This document shows, one piece after another, positions 29,266 to 37,366 of a stretch of DNA of 64,000 nucleotides. This DNA comes from Lachnospiraceae bacterium (GTDB lineage: Bacteria > Bacillota > Clostridia > Lachnospirales > Lachnospiraceae): contig JAQXJP010000035.1 in the NCBI GenBank assembly GCA_029008875.1, forward strand, positions 337,936-401,935. Reading direction: 5' to 3'. Within the stretch, counting starts at the first letter, position 1, and each line of letters begins with the position of its first letter. A program made the translations under genes and the position numbers. The notes under the pieces were generated by a model. It had not been told where the DNA came from. It did no database searches and saw only the letters and a program-made list of their open reading frames with translations.

Positions 29266-29442
29266 CTACATCTGGTGTCTGACAACCTGATACTCATCGC
29301 CGGATTTATAATACGGACATTCGCGATAATCACTCTGCATAAAACGCGCCATATCATCCTCGTCCATATTCACGGAGCAATAATACTCCTCATCTTCCTC
29401 GTCATACTCATTGTATGCACAAAAATCGCAACTGACTGCCAT
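29266..29442 (-). CDS. DUF6472 family four-cysteine small protein
   Basis: A 58-residue acidic protein starting MAVSCDFCAYNEYDEED. Four cysteines (CDFC at 5-8, Cys22 and Cys42) suggest a small metal-binding or zinc-ribbon-like fold. It resembles the DUF6472 proteins I remember from Lachnospiraceae; no function is known. It is translationally coupled: its ATG overlaps the TGA stop of the upstream gene. The CapA-like gene starts 8 nt after its end. It is easily missed because of its length. Confidence 0.75.
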   Translation of the reverse strand: MAVSCDFCAYNEYDEEDEEYYCSVNMDEDDMARFMQSDYRECPYYKSGDEYQVVRHQM

Positions 29443-29828
29443 CACTTATTCTCCTCAATCATTTTGGCCAACTTCTCATCATAGAGATTTTTCAAAAATT
29501 CCTTCAGCAATTTGCTCTTGGTCTCCCAGTAAATCTCGGTGATTTCATCCGGATTCCCGGTTGTATCGCTCAAATCCATGACCGCATCCAGGATTTCCGG
29601 GTTCAGTGCGTCGAAGGTGTCATCCAGAATCTGCTCAAACTCCGTATAAGCGGCTCCGTCCATGTATACCACAAAATTTTTCTCCGTGATTTTGGAAAAA
29701 TCCGTATCTTCCGCAAACAGTTCCCCGATTCCCGCGCCCGCCAATTCCTCGAAATCTGCCTTCACATTGCCATACTCCACCGGGCAATAATTTTCTCTGA
29801 AAAAAATCTCAAATACCTCTGCGTCCAT
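29442..29828 (-). CDS. Hypothetical acidic protein (128 aa)
   Basis: A 128-residue acidic, mostly helical protein without membrane segments or recognisable motifs. The ATG at 29828 is preferred to a GTG at 29834 because AAGGAG directly abuts the GTG but lies 6 nt from the ATG. It lies between the DUF4250 gene (12-nt gap) and DUF6472 (overlapping stop/start), so it is part of a set of small, tightly packed genes. I do not recognise the family. Confidence 0.7.
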   Translation of the reverse strand: MDAEVFEIFFRENYCPVEYGNVKADFEELAGAGIGELFAEDTDFSKITEKNFVVYMDGAAYTEFEQILDDTFDALNPEILDAVMDLSDTTGNPDEITEIYWETKSKLLKEFLKNLYDEKLAKMIEENK

Positions 29829-29840
29829 GTCCACTCCTTC

Positions 29841-30023
29841 TCACACAAACTTGTTCTGCGCCTCATCATATCGGTAATTGATGGTGGCAAGCTTTTCCAC
29901 GATTTCCTGTTCCTCCACCATATAGGAAGCTGCAAGCTCCGCAAGACTTGCGTAATGATCCCGCAGCTGCGTGTTGACGAAACTCAACAACATAACCGGA
30001 TCCTTTGGCATTGTCATACTCAT
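29841..30023 (-). CDS. DUF4250 domain-containing small protein
   Basis: A 60-residue protein matching DUF4250 as I remember it: PKDPVMLLSFVNTQLRDHY near the N terminus and RYDEAQNKFV at the very end. It is probably a small helical, possibly helix-turn-helix-like, cytosolic protein (AELAASYMVEEQEIVEKL). No function is known. GAGGAAT precedes the ATG. It follows the NUDIX gene by 27 nt and precedes the 128-residue hypothetical. Confidence 0.75.
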   Translation of the reverse strand: MSMTMPKDPVMLLSFVNTQLRDHYASLAELAASYMVEEQEIVEKLATINYRYDEAQNKFV

Positions 30024-30050
30024 TGTATTCCTCCCTCTCTCATCCAGCCA

Positions 30051-30560
30051 TTAGATTTCCATTTCAAACACTTCCCGGATACTGTCATAATGCAGGAAGA
30101 TTCCCTCATCTGCCAAGGCCTTGATCTCCTCCAGGGTCGCAATGCGAAATCCCAGAGCCTCCTCCTTCTGCACCTTCACATCCTCCTCGGAGAAGTCCAT
30201 CTCAAACAAATACACATCCACAAAGTAATTGTCTCCCTTCCCCGGATTTTCCCGATGATAGGTCAGCGCCAGCTTGTGACGACAGTCGCTCACGTCCAGA
30301 CCGCTCTCCTCACGCACTTCCCGAAGAACCGCCTCATAGGATTCTTCCCCGGCCATAACGCCTCCTCCGGATACTTCCCACCATCCCGGCGCCCAGGCTT
30401 TTGTCATCACCCGCTGGGTAATCAAAAAACGGCCGTCCGGCCTGCGAATCACTCCCAGTACGGACAAATGATATTCCCCGTCCTGCAAAATCCAGTCGTT
30501 GCGCTTCATGGTGCGCCCGGTTCTCTGCTTGTTGCTGTCATAGATATCCCAATATTCCAT
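30051..30560 (-). CDS. NUDIX hydrolase
   Basis: A 169-residue NUDIX protein hydrolysing a nucleoside-diphosphate-linked compound. The NUDIX box is intact: GVMAGEESYEAVLREVREES, with the REVREE catalytic helix. The opening MEYWDIYDSNKQRTG resembles NUDIX proteins related to isopentenyl-diphosphate isomerase, but the substrate cannot be predicted. It is the first gene of the minus-strand group NUDIX-DUF4250-hypothetical-DUF6472-CapA. Confidence 0.88.
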   Translation of the reverse strand: MEYWDIYDSNKQRTGRTMKRNDWILQDGEYHLSVLGVIRRPDGRFLITQRVMTKAWAPGWWEVSGGGVMAGEESYEAVLREVREESGLDVSDCRHKLALTYHRENPGKGDNYFVDVYLFEMDFSEEDVKVQKEEALGFRIATLEEIKALADEGIFLHYDSIREVFEMEI

Positions 30561-30598
30561 CCTTTTTCTGCGGCACCCGGTGCCGTCCTCCTTCTAGT

Positions 30599-31219
30599 TT
30601 ATCCGATTCGGTACTCGTTCAATTCCCTGCGAAGCTGTCTGCTTCCGGGAAGATATTGTTCCATCAAGTCCCAGAACCTTCTGTTGTGGCTTGGCTCCAG
30701 CAAATGGGTCAGCTCATGTACCACCACGTATTCTACATAGGGCCTCGGCACCTGCGCAAGGGAAAAATTAAAGTTCAGATGATGGGTCTTTACATTGCAG
30801 GAGCCCCAGCGGGTTTTCATCTTTTTCACGGTAAAGCCCTCCGACCTTACCCCCATGCGAGGTTCCCAGTACGCCAGGAGTTCCTCGATCTCCTTTTTCA
30901 GAATCCGGCGCATCTCCCGCTCCTGAAAGGGCACAAGAACCGGTTTTTCCACCTCTTCCCGCAGTCTCTCTTCCAGTCTCCTTTTCGCCCCGGCAATCCA
31001 ATCCGTTCTCCCCATCACAAACTGTTCGATTTCCCGGTCCGTCACCGACAGGGGAGCGCTGACTTCCACAATGTCCCCCGTCTCCTTGACGCGCAGATAC
31101 AGATTCTTCATCCGCTTCCGGGTTACCCTCACGCGGTACTCTCCCACCTGCAATTCCTTTTTGCGGAGCCCGCCGCAAGCAAATGTCTGCTCTTCCAAAT
31201 CTCTACGTCTGCTTTTCAT
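30599..31219 (-). CDS. YgjP-type zinc metallopeptidase (M48-like)
   Basis: A 206-residue protein of the YgjP/DUF45 metallopeptidase group. The zinc site is VVHELTHLLEPSHNRRFW (HExxH plus a downstream His). The preceding KTRWGSCNVKTHHLNFNF is the conserved family block. The natural substrate is unknown. Its ATG overlaps the stop codon of the WYL regulator gene (ATGA), so the two are translationally coupled. Confidence 0.88.
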   Translation of the reverse strand: MKSRRRDLEEQTFACGGLRKKELQVGEYRVRVTRKRMKNLYLRVKETGDIVEVSAPLSVTDREIEQFVMGRTDWIAGAKRRLEERLREEVEKPVLVPFQEREMRRILKKEIEELLAYWEPRMGVRSEGFTVKKMKTRWGSCNVKTHHLNFNFSLAQVPRPYVEYVVVHELTHLLEPSHNRRFWDLMEQYLPGSRQLRRELNEYRIG

Positions 31220-32202
31220 GGTATCTCTTCCAATATCTTTTTGAGATAATTTTTGTACGCTTCTGCCATGTCATCTGGTGTCTGAATCCACACATTTCCT
31301 GAAAGTCCTGCCAGCCAACCGTAGAACTGGGGGCTGACTTGCACATTGACCCGAGCCTGCACCGTCTCCCCGTCCACCATGCGGAGGGGCACATCCTGCC
31401 CAAAACGGTCGATGATTACCCCTGCCATATCTCTCTTTCCACACAGAGTCACAGTCCGCTCTTCCCCGGCAAACATTCCGAAGGTCTTCTTGGACAATGT
31501 GGCAATATCGATTTTCTCGAAGGCTTCCTTCCCCTCCCTGGGCAAATCGGTGGTCTCGATATGAAGCATCTTGTCCACCCGGTAATACTTCATCTTCCCC
31601 GCTTCCTCATCGTATGCCACCAGGTAGTAGTTTTCATCCTCCCAGGTCAAGAGCCATGGGCTGACTTCGTAGTACTCCCCGCTCTTTCTCAGTTTCATGT
31701 CCTTCTTCTCATCCCAGGCGAAGTACTGATAGCGCACCTTCACGTTGGCCGCCATGGACTGATGAATCACATCCACACTGTAGTAGATGTTCTCATTGGC
31801 GGTTTTGTTGCGGTCCGCAACCACCACCTGCCGCGCCAGACCCTGGGCATCATTTTGACTCACCAGGCTCTCCAGCTTTTTGATCAGTTCTCTGGATTTC
31901 TTGGTGGTGATGAATTTGGAGGACTGCACCAAATCCACCAGCAGTTTTACTTCCGCAAGCTCAAACTCCCGGCTGGCCAGTTTGTATCCGCCTCTTTTTC
32001 CGCCGTCGCGAATCACATCCACGCCGAAATTCTGGAGAGTTTGAATATCATCATAGATGCTCTTTCGCTCTGCGCTGATTCCGTTTTGCTCCAAAAATGC
32101 AATCAACTGTGGCGTGCTGACAATATGGTTATCATCCGTATGCTCCCACAAATACTGCAATACGTACAACAGCTTCTGCTTCTGTCTCGGTGATTTCGGC
32201 AT
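31216..32202 (-). CDS. WYL domain transcriptional regulator
   Basis: A 328-residue regulator: an N-terminal winged helix-turn-helix (residues about 1-75, KSIYDDIQTLQNFGVDV) and a WYL domain (about 150-235, around SPWLLTWEDENYYLVAY) followed by the C-terminal extension. WYL domains bind ligands, often nucleic acids, and regulate DNA-damage, defence or metabolic genes; the target is unknown here. AAGGAG lies before the ATG. A GTGAC-N7-GTCAC inverted repeat sits just upstream of its likely -10 box. It overlaps the downstream peptidase gene. Confidence 0.88.
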   Translation of the reverse strand: MPKSPRQKQKLLYVLQYLWEHTDDNHIVSTPQLIAFLEQNGISAERKSIYDDIQTLQNFGVDVIRDGGKRGGYKLASREFELAEVKLLVDLVQSSKFITTKKSRELIKKLESLVSQNDAQGLARQVVVADRNKTANENIYYSVDVIHQSMAANVKVRYQYFAWDEKKDMKLRKSGEYYEVSPWLLTWEDENYYLVAYDEEAGKMKYYRVDKMLHIETTDLPREGKEAFEKIDIATLSKKTFGMFAGEERTVTLCGKRDMAGVIIDRFGQDVPLRMVDGETVQARVNVQVSPQFYGWLAGLSGNVWIQTPDDMAEAYKNYLKKILEEIP

Positions 32203-32233
32203 GTTCCTCTCCTTCGCTTACTCGCTTGCGCTC

Positions 32234-32260
32234 ATTATATCGTGACAAAACCGGTCACAA
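32234..32260 (-). promoter_or_regulatory. Predicted promoter and operator of the WYL regulator gene
   Basis: Minus-strand TATAAT (32239-32234) is preceded by an inverted repeat GTGAC (32258-32254) N7 GTCAC (32246-32242) placed in the spacer, a usual site for repression. The -35 element is poor, which fits a regulated promoter. This may be autoregulation. Confidence 0.4.
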
Positions 32261-32277
32261 TCGACATTCGCCGTTCG

Positions 32278-32994
32278 TCAATCATGCACGCATGTTGACT
32301 CACTTGCGCTCATTATATCATATATTTCGTGCAAATCGCGGATTTCGTAAGTAACCTGTACATTTTTATCGTTGTATTCCCCCCGGGGGTTGTACCAGCA
32401 GGTGTCAATTCCTGCATTGTTGCCACCCTTGATGTCACTGGTGAGGGAGTCCCCGATGATGAGCACATCCTCCTTGGAATAATCTCCGATTTTTGCAAAA
32501 ACCGCATCGAAAAATTCCACCGCAGGTTTCTCGTATCCAACAATATCTGAAATGAAAAGATAATCAAACAGCCGGTCAAATCCGGAATTTTTCAGTTTAT
32601 TTTCCTGGGATACCCTCGTCCCGTTGGTCACCAGGCATTGCAATACTTTTCCCTTCAAATCCTCCACAATGCCATAGCTGTCATCGCAGAATACGATGGT
32701 GTCCCCCAGGCGCAGCTGATACTCCTCATTGAAGGCGTATGCCTTGTCCACATCCAAGCCCTCCAAGGCAAAAAACTCCCGAAAACGCTCCACCAGAATC
32801 TGGGCCTTGGTCATCTCGCCCCGCTCCAACAGCTGCCAATAGCGCACGTTGATGGCGGAATATCTGGCGAGCATCTCGTCGGTGCATTCCCCCAGCCCGA
32901 TAATCTCAAAACATTTGCGAATGGCCGACTTTTCCGCCGTCAGAAAATCCGTCAATGTGCCGTCCAAGTCCCACAGAATCACTTTGTACTTCAT
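32278..32994 (-). CDS. HAD-family pyrimidine nucleotidase, YjjG type
   Basis: A 238-residue HAD phosphatase resembling YjjG, which dephosphorylates (non-canonical) pyrimidine nucleotides. Motifs: LWDLDGTLTDF (motif I), LVTNGT (motif II), a Lys in GYEKPAVEFF (motif III) and IIGDSLTSDIKGG (motif IV). Its ATG overlaps the TGA of the upstream YkgJ-type gene (ATGA). The last codons lie within a 22-nt sequence (32298-32319) that recurs almost exactly at 32220-32241 in the WYL promoter. The substrate class is an inference from family. Confidence 0.87.
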   Translation of the reverse strand: MKYKVILWDLDGTLTDFLTAEKSAIRKCFEIIGLGECTDEMLARYSAINVRYWQLLERGEMTKAQILVERFREFFALEGLDVDKAYAFNEEYQLRLGDTIVFCDDSYGIVEDLKGKVLQCLVTNGTRVSQENKLKNSGFDRLFDYLFISDIVGYEKPAVEFFDAVFAKIGDYSKEDVLIIGDSLTSDIKGGNNAGIDTCWYNPRGEYNDKNVQVTYEIRDLHEIYDIMSASESTCVHD

Positions 32995-33632
32995 CCTACA
33001 CTCTCCCATGCGTCCATCCTCTTTTGCCATTCCGGGAAAAAATCCTCCCCTTCGTAGGGCAGGACATAAAAATATTGCAAAAACTGCATGGATAACTGGC
33101 GGCATCGCTCCTCACCGCCATCTGTCATGAGTTCTGTCTTCATCTCCTCCCGCAACATCTTGGTAAAGTTGTGCCACCGCACCAGATACGCCTCATAGGT
33201 CTTCAGGTTCCCCGTGGCAAGCCACTTGCTTACCTTCACCTTGCTCTTATTCTGCGCAGGGCATGCCCCCTCCAACAGAAAATACCGCACCCTATCCGGC
33301 TCGTAATTTCTGCCAAGGGGAAACAAACGGCAAATCCCCGGCCGGAACTCATGGATGGCGCACCGCCCCTGCTCATTGAGAAAACAGCATGCGGCAGTGG
33401 CAGCATCCATCTTCAGATTGGGATAGATCAACCCGTCTTCCATATGCAGTTCCACTTCCCGTTCCATCAGCTGTTCAAAGTTTTTTCCCAGTCCCCGCAT
33501 CAGGCGGTACACATCATAGGGATCCAGTATCACGGAAGTTCCCATATCCTTGCAGCAATCGGAGCATCCGACACAATCGTGGCATCCCACCTTGACCATA
33601 TCATTGCCGTCGTACAATCTCTTTGGCTCCAT
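32991..33632 (-). CDS. YkgJ family cysteine-cluster protein
   Basis: A 213-residue protein of the YkgJ (UPF0153) family. It has a Cys cluster near the N terminus, GCHDCVGCSDCC, and further cysteines in CCFLNEQGRCAIHEFRPGICR, together an expected zinc or iron-sulfur site. Function is unknown. GGAG lies 7 nt before the ATG. It overlaps the HAD gene by 4 nt, so the two are translationally coupled. Confidence 0.85.
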   Translation of the reverse strand: MEPKRLYDGNDMVKVGCHDCVGCSDCCKDMGTSVILDPYDVYRLMRGLGKNFEQLMEREVELHMEDGLIYPNLKMDAATAACCFLNEQGRCAIHEFRPGICRLFPLGRNYEPDRVRYFLLEGACPAQNKSKVKVSKWLATGNLKTYEAYLVRWHNFTKMLREEMKTELMTDGGEERCRQLSMQFLQYFYVLPYEGEDFFPEWQKRMDAWESVG

Positions 33633-33650
33633 ACCTTTACTCCATATAGC

Positions 33651-33680
33651 GAAAGAGAGGCTGATTTTCCCAGCCCCTCT
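33651..33680 (-). terminator. Probable terminator after pgi
   Basis: A 10-bp stem (33654-33663 with 33671-33680; one G-U pair in RNA), about 70 nt after the pgi stop codon. The U-tract is short, so confidence is moderate. Confidence 0.5.
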
Positions 33681-33750
33681 TGCAATTATTTGTTTTTATT
33701 TCCGAATTGTTTAGAGAAATATCACCGTTTCTGATATATCCCTCTGCATA

Positions 33751-35331
33751 TTAGATGTTCAACAAATCACTGAACACCCTAAGGGCACCGTCGGTCTCGT
33801 GTGCCAAAACTTTCTTGGCAAGAACCTTACCAAGCTGAACGCCCTCCTGATCAAAGCTGTTGACATTCCATACAAATCCCTGGAACATCACCTTGTTCTC
33901 AAAGTGTGCAAGAAGAGCACCAAGAGATTCCGGAGTCAACTGCTCTCCGATGATGATGCTGGACGGACGTCCACCCTCGAAATTCTTGTTGCTGTTCTCA
34001 TCCTTCTTACCACAAGCGAACGCAACAATCTGGGCTGCAACGTTAGCACAAAGCTTCTGCTGGCTGGTGCTTCCCTGGATATCAACGTCAGTACCAATCT
34101 GGCTGTTCTTGAATCCGATGAACTGAAGCGGAATAATGTCTGTTCCCTGATGAAGCAACTGATAGAAAGAGTGCTGTCCGTTGGTACCCGGCTCACCAAA
34201 GATGACCGGTCCGGTCACGTAATCCACAGGATCACCGAAACGGTTCACGGACTTACCGTTTGACTCCATATCAAGTTGCTGCAAGTGTGCAGGGAAACGA
34301 CTGAGTGCCTGAGAGTATGGAAGTACTGCAGTTGCAGGATATCCCAATACGTTGCGCTCATACACACCAATCATTGCATCCATCAGTGCAGGGTTCTCGC
34401 GGATATCTGCATTCTTCGCAAGGGCGTCCTCCTCAGCTGCACCCTTGAGGAAACGATCAAACACTTCCGGTCCAAATGCAAGGGAAAGAACTGCTCCACC
34501 TACTGCTGAAGTAGATGAGAAACGTCCTCCGATATAATCATCCATGAAGAATGCCGCCAAATAATCGTCACTCTTGGCAAGTGGTGAAGTCTCGCTGGTA
34601 ACAGCAATCATATGCTTAGAAGCATCCAAACCGGCCTTTGCAAGAGCATCCTTCACAAAGGACTCGTTGGTCAAAGTCTCAAGAGTTGTACCGGACTTAG
34701 ACACCAATATAAAAATCGCATGTGCTACGTCGGTGGAAGCAAGGACTGCTGCCGCATCATCCGGGTCAACATTGCTGATGAACTTGGCGTCCATCTTGAA
34801 GGTGCCGTTCTTCTTTGCCCAGTTTTCCAATGCAAGGTACATGGCACGAGGACCAAGGTCGGATCCGCCGATACCAATCTGAACTACCGTAGTGAACTTC
34901 TCTCCTGCTGCGTTGGTAATCTCTCCATTGTGTACCTTGTTAGCGAAATCAGCAATCTTCTGCTGCTGTTCTACATAGAAGGTTCTCTTGTCAACTCCGT
35001 CAGCTGTAACAGCTTCTCCAAGCTGTCCACGGGTCAACTGATGAAGGACAAGACGCTTCTCTCCGGTATTTACAACTTCTCCGTTGTAGAGAGCTGCATA
35101 TTTGTCAACCAACTGTGCTTCCTTGGCAAGGGCTGCCAGTTTCTCAATCACATCCTCATCTACTTCCTTTGCAGCATAGTTGTACACAAGGCCTGCGCCC
35201 ATCTTAACGCTATAGTTCTTGGCGCGGTCAGCTCCGTTGTCTCCGCTCATCACTGCTGCAAGATCAACGCAGTCGCTGTCCAGAAGAGCCTGAAATGATG
35301 CCAGTGAATCTAAATTTTTCCATTCAACCAT
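33751..35331 (-). CDS. pgi: Glucose-6-phosphate isomerase
   Basis: A 526-residue enzyme interconverting glucose 6-phosphate and fructose 6-phosphate. Family signatures are seen: VQIGIGGSDLGPRAMYLALE, the phosphate-binding VSKSGTTLET, and FGEPGTNGQHSFYQLLHQG. Codon use leans to T-ending, highly expressed codons compared with neighbours. GGAGGAAT precedes the ATG. A strong promoter (TTGATA-18-TATAAT) lies at 35430-35401. It is monocistronic. Confidence 0.96.
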   Translation of the reverse strand: MVEWKNLDSLASFQALLDSDCVDLAAVMSGDNGADRAKNYSVKMGAGLVYNYAAKEVDEDVIEKLAALAKEAQLVDKYAALYNGEVVNTGEKRLVLHQLTRGQLGEAVTADGVDKRTFYVEQQQKIADFANKVHNGEITNAAGEKFTTVVQIGIGGSDLGPRAMYLALENWAKKNGTFKMDAKFISNVDPDDAAAVLASTDVAHAIFILVSKSGTTLETLTNESFVKDALAKAGLDASKHMIAVTSETSPLAKSDDYLAAFFMDDYIGGRFSSTSAVGGAVLSLAFGPEVFDRFLKGAAEEDALAKNADIRENPALMDAMIGVYERNVLGYPATAVLPYSQALSRFPAHLQQLDMESNGKSVNRFGDPVDYVTGPVIFGEPGTNGQHSFYQLLHQGTDIIPLQFIGFKNSQIGTDVDIQGSTSQQKLCANVAAQIVAFACGKKDENSNKNFEGGRPSSIIIGEQLTPESLGALLAHFENKVMFQGFVWNVNSFDQEGVQLGKVLAKKVLAHETDGALRVFSDLLNI

Positions 35332-35400
35332 CGGTTTTATTCCTCCGTTAAAAAATATGAAATCATTTTATTTTCTTATTTATAATAAAACATCTTGGTC

Positions 35401-35430
35401 ATTATATCTCATCCGACACTCCAATATCAA
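35401..35430 (-). promoter_or_regulatory. Predicted pgi promoter
   Basis: TTGATA (35430-35425), an 18-bp spacer and TATAAT (35406-35401) on the minus strand, about 70 nt before the pgi start. Confidence 0.6.
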
Positions 35431-35775
35431 GTATTCTCTTGCATGTTCGTCATTTTTACTCGATTTTTGCACAAAATTAACCCTTCAAAAACTGTAGATT
35501 ATGCCATCTTGCGACGCATCTGTCGGTATGATACTCTTCTGTTATCATATTCCGTTGGTTCCCACCTGGACCAATCATTTACTTGGACATATCCCTTGGC
35601 ATGTCGCCGCTATCCCAAGTAAAATTTGATTTTGCCATATACATGAAGATAAAGGTATCTTGCATTTTGTATTCAAAGGCAACTTTTACCTTGTATATGA
35701 AGACAATTTCATCATACATATGAGGACAACTTGTTGTTTTCACACAAATTTTTTACTATAATGGAGGTAGTATCT
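35431..35775. other. AT-rich non-coding stretch before the Rpn gene
   Basis: No gene is supported here. From about 35630 to 35735 a loose repeat of TATATGAAGACAA-like units occurs about four times (near 35638, 35665, 35693 and 35716), with poor conservation. Base composition is clearly more AT-rich than the flanking pgi gene. Confidence 0.5.
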
Positions 35776-36726
35776 ATGCACAAAAGAAGTCGTAAATCAC
35801 TGTTGGAGGTCAAATGGTGGGGATTTCATTCACGCCCGTTCCACACAAATCGCAAGTACAAGGATCGTCTGTTTCAACGCATCTTTGATACACCGCAAGA
35901 TTTGCTGGAACTATATAACGCCGTGAACGATACCCAGTACACCAATTGGGAAGACTTGGAGATTACCACTCTCGAAGATGCCATCTACATGTCAATGAAA
36001 AATGATAAATCGTTTATCATTTCATCGACCCTGAATTTGTATGAACATCAATCCACTTGGAATCCCAATATGCCCATCCGCGGTCTGTTGTACTTTGCCC
36101 GGCTATATGATGCGTATATTGCTCGGAATGGATATGACATCTTTGGTCACGCTCAAGTTGCGCTTCCTTTTCCGCAATATATCGTCTTCTATAACGGCGA
36201 AGAAAACTGCCCGGAGCAATGTGATTTACATCTATCGGATGCATTCTCGCAAGAATTTCGACACATACAACCGGCAGTCGAATGTCATGCCCACGTGATT
36301 AATATCAATCGCGGTCACAACCACGCGCTCATGTCAAGGAGCCACCTACTCTATGAATATTCCTACTTTATTGGGAAGGTTCGTGACGGACTAGCACAAG
36401 GGCTCCCACTAAATCATGCCATTGACGCCTCAATCAACGTATGTATCGAAGAAGGAATTCTATCGGATTTTTTAGTCAAGAATCGTGCGGAGGTAAAAGG
36501 TATGCTTTTAACAGAATTTGATGAGAAGAAATTTGCACGTACCATGAAGAAGGAAGGTTTCGAGGAAGGGGTTATAGAAGGTATTAAGGAAGGTGTTGAA
36601 AAAACCCAACGCGAGATTATTCTCCACGTCCTTCAATCTCGCTCCCCGGAAGAAACCGCTAGCATTTTGGGACTTCCATTGGAACAGATACTGGCAATTG
36701 CCAACATCTCGTCTGAAGAGAAATAG
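35776..36726 (+). CDS. Rpn/PD-(D/E)XK nuclease family protein (putative transposase-like)
   Basis: A 316-residue protein resembling the Rpn (recombination-promoting nuclease) family of the PD-(D/E)XK superfamily. Seen are YKDRLFQRIF near the N terminus, TTLEDAIYMSMKNDKSFII in the position of the nuclease core, YNGEENCPEQ, and a charged C-terminal helix (FEEGVIEGIKEGVEKTQ). E. coli Rpn proteins are DNA endonucleases that raise RecA-independent recombination. GGAGGT (35763-35768) sets the ATG at 35776. Its AT-rich composition and the adjacent 53-bp tandem repeat suggest acquisition by transfer. Confidence 0.75.
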   Translation: MHKRSRKSLLEVKWWGFHSRPFHTNRKYKDRLFQRIFDTPQDLLELYNAVNDTQYTNWEDLEITTLEDAIYMSMKNDKSFIISSTLNLYEHQSTWNPNMPIRGLLYFARLYDAYIARNGYDIFGHAQVALPFPQYIVFYNGEENCPEQCDLHLSDAFSQEFRHIQPAVECHAHVININRGHNHALMSRSHLLYEYSYFIGKVRDGLAQGLPLNHAIDASINVCIEEGILSDFLVKNRAEVKGMLLTEFDEKKFARTMKKEGFEEGVIEGIKEGVEKTQREIILHVLQSRSPEETASILGLPLEQILAIANISSEEK

Positions 36727-36739
36727 CATAGAGTTATGG

Positions 36740-36768
36740 AAGAAGGAGCTACTATGTAGCTCCTTCTT
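36740..36768 (+). terminator. Terminator after the Rpn gene
   Basis: A 13-bp stem (36740-36752 with 36756-36768) with a 3-nt loop, 13 nt after the stop codon. The following T-tract is interrupted. Confidence 0.7.
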
Positions 36769-36824
36769 GTTTGTAGACCTAGTATCCTCCATTTTACGGT
36801 TGTATTCTACTTTCGGCGGCATAT

Positions 36825-36983
36825 ATCCGTAGCCGGCTGCTCTTTCCTACGTATATATTCCGCATTTCCCGAATTTCATCCGTAGGCGACCGCCCTTTTC
36901 TACGTATCTATTCTTCATTTTCCAAAATTCATCCGTAGCCAGCTGCCTTTCCCTACGTATATATTCCGCATTTCCCGAAAAAT
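36825..36983. repeat. 53-bp tandem repeat, three units plus a partial
   Basis: Units at 36825-36877, 36878-36930 and 36931-36983 are each exactly 53 bp, with a truncated fourth start at 36984-37000. Each begins ATCCGTAG and contains CTACGTAT about 20 bp in. Units 1 and 3 are the most alike; unit 2 has drifted. There are no spacers, so it is not a CRISPR array. It lies between the Rpn gene and nth. Confidence 0.8.
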
Positions 36984-37022
36984 AACCGTAATCATCCTGC
37001 TTGGCATGCGTTTGGCGAACCT

Positions 37023-37241
37023 TTAATTCACCTGAATCTCCAGCGCAAACCTCTTCTCTATCTCCTTGAGGTACTTCTCATGGTGACTGGCCGCCACAAG
37101 CATAGGCGCATACGCATCTCTTCCCGAAATCCGAAACATATACGGGATATGATGACCCTCTGCGATTTGTATCACGTTTCCGCAGATTATTTGTTGGGTC
37201 GTTCCAAATCCAAATGAATGCAACGATATTCTCTCCGGCAT
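37023..37241 (-). pseudogene. Possible gene remnant (72 codons)
   Basis: An open frame ending in HEKYLKEIEKRFALEIQVN with protein-like composition. It has no recognised family, no good ribosome-binding site and a start inside the nth upstream region. It may be the tail of a lost gene next to the 53-bp repeats. Weakly supported. Confidence 0.2.
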
Positions 37242-37366
37242 GCAGTTTGTGTGTCATATTCTTTTTGTGCCAAAAATCCCATGAACTGACACTTGAAAAA
37301 AATGGCGTTTATGCTCTTTTCGTGCTACACTACAGGAAGAGAGCTTTTTTTATTGGGAGAAAACTT

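Noticed and set aside
36825..37000. CRISPR array
   Set aside because: Units are contiguous 53-bp tandem repeats without spacers, and no cas gene is in the window.
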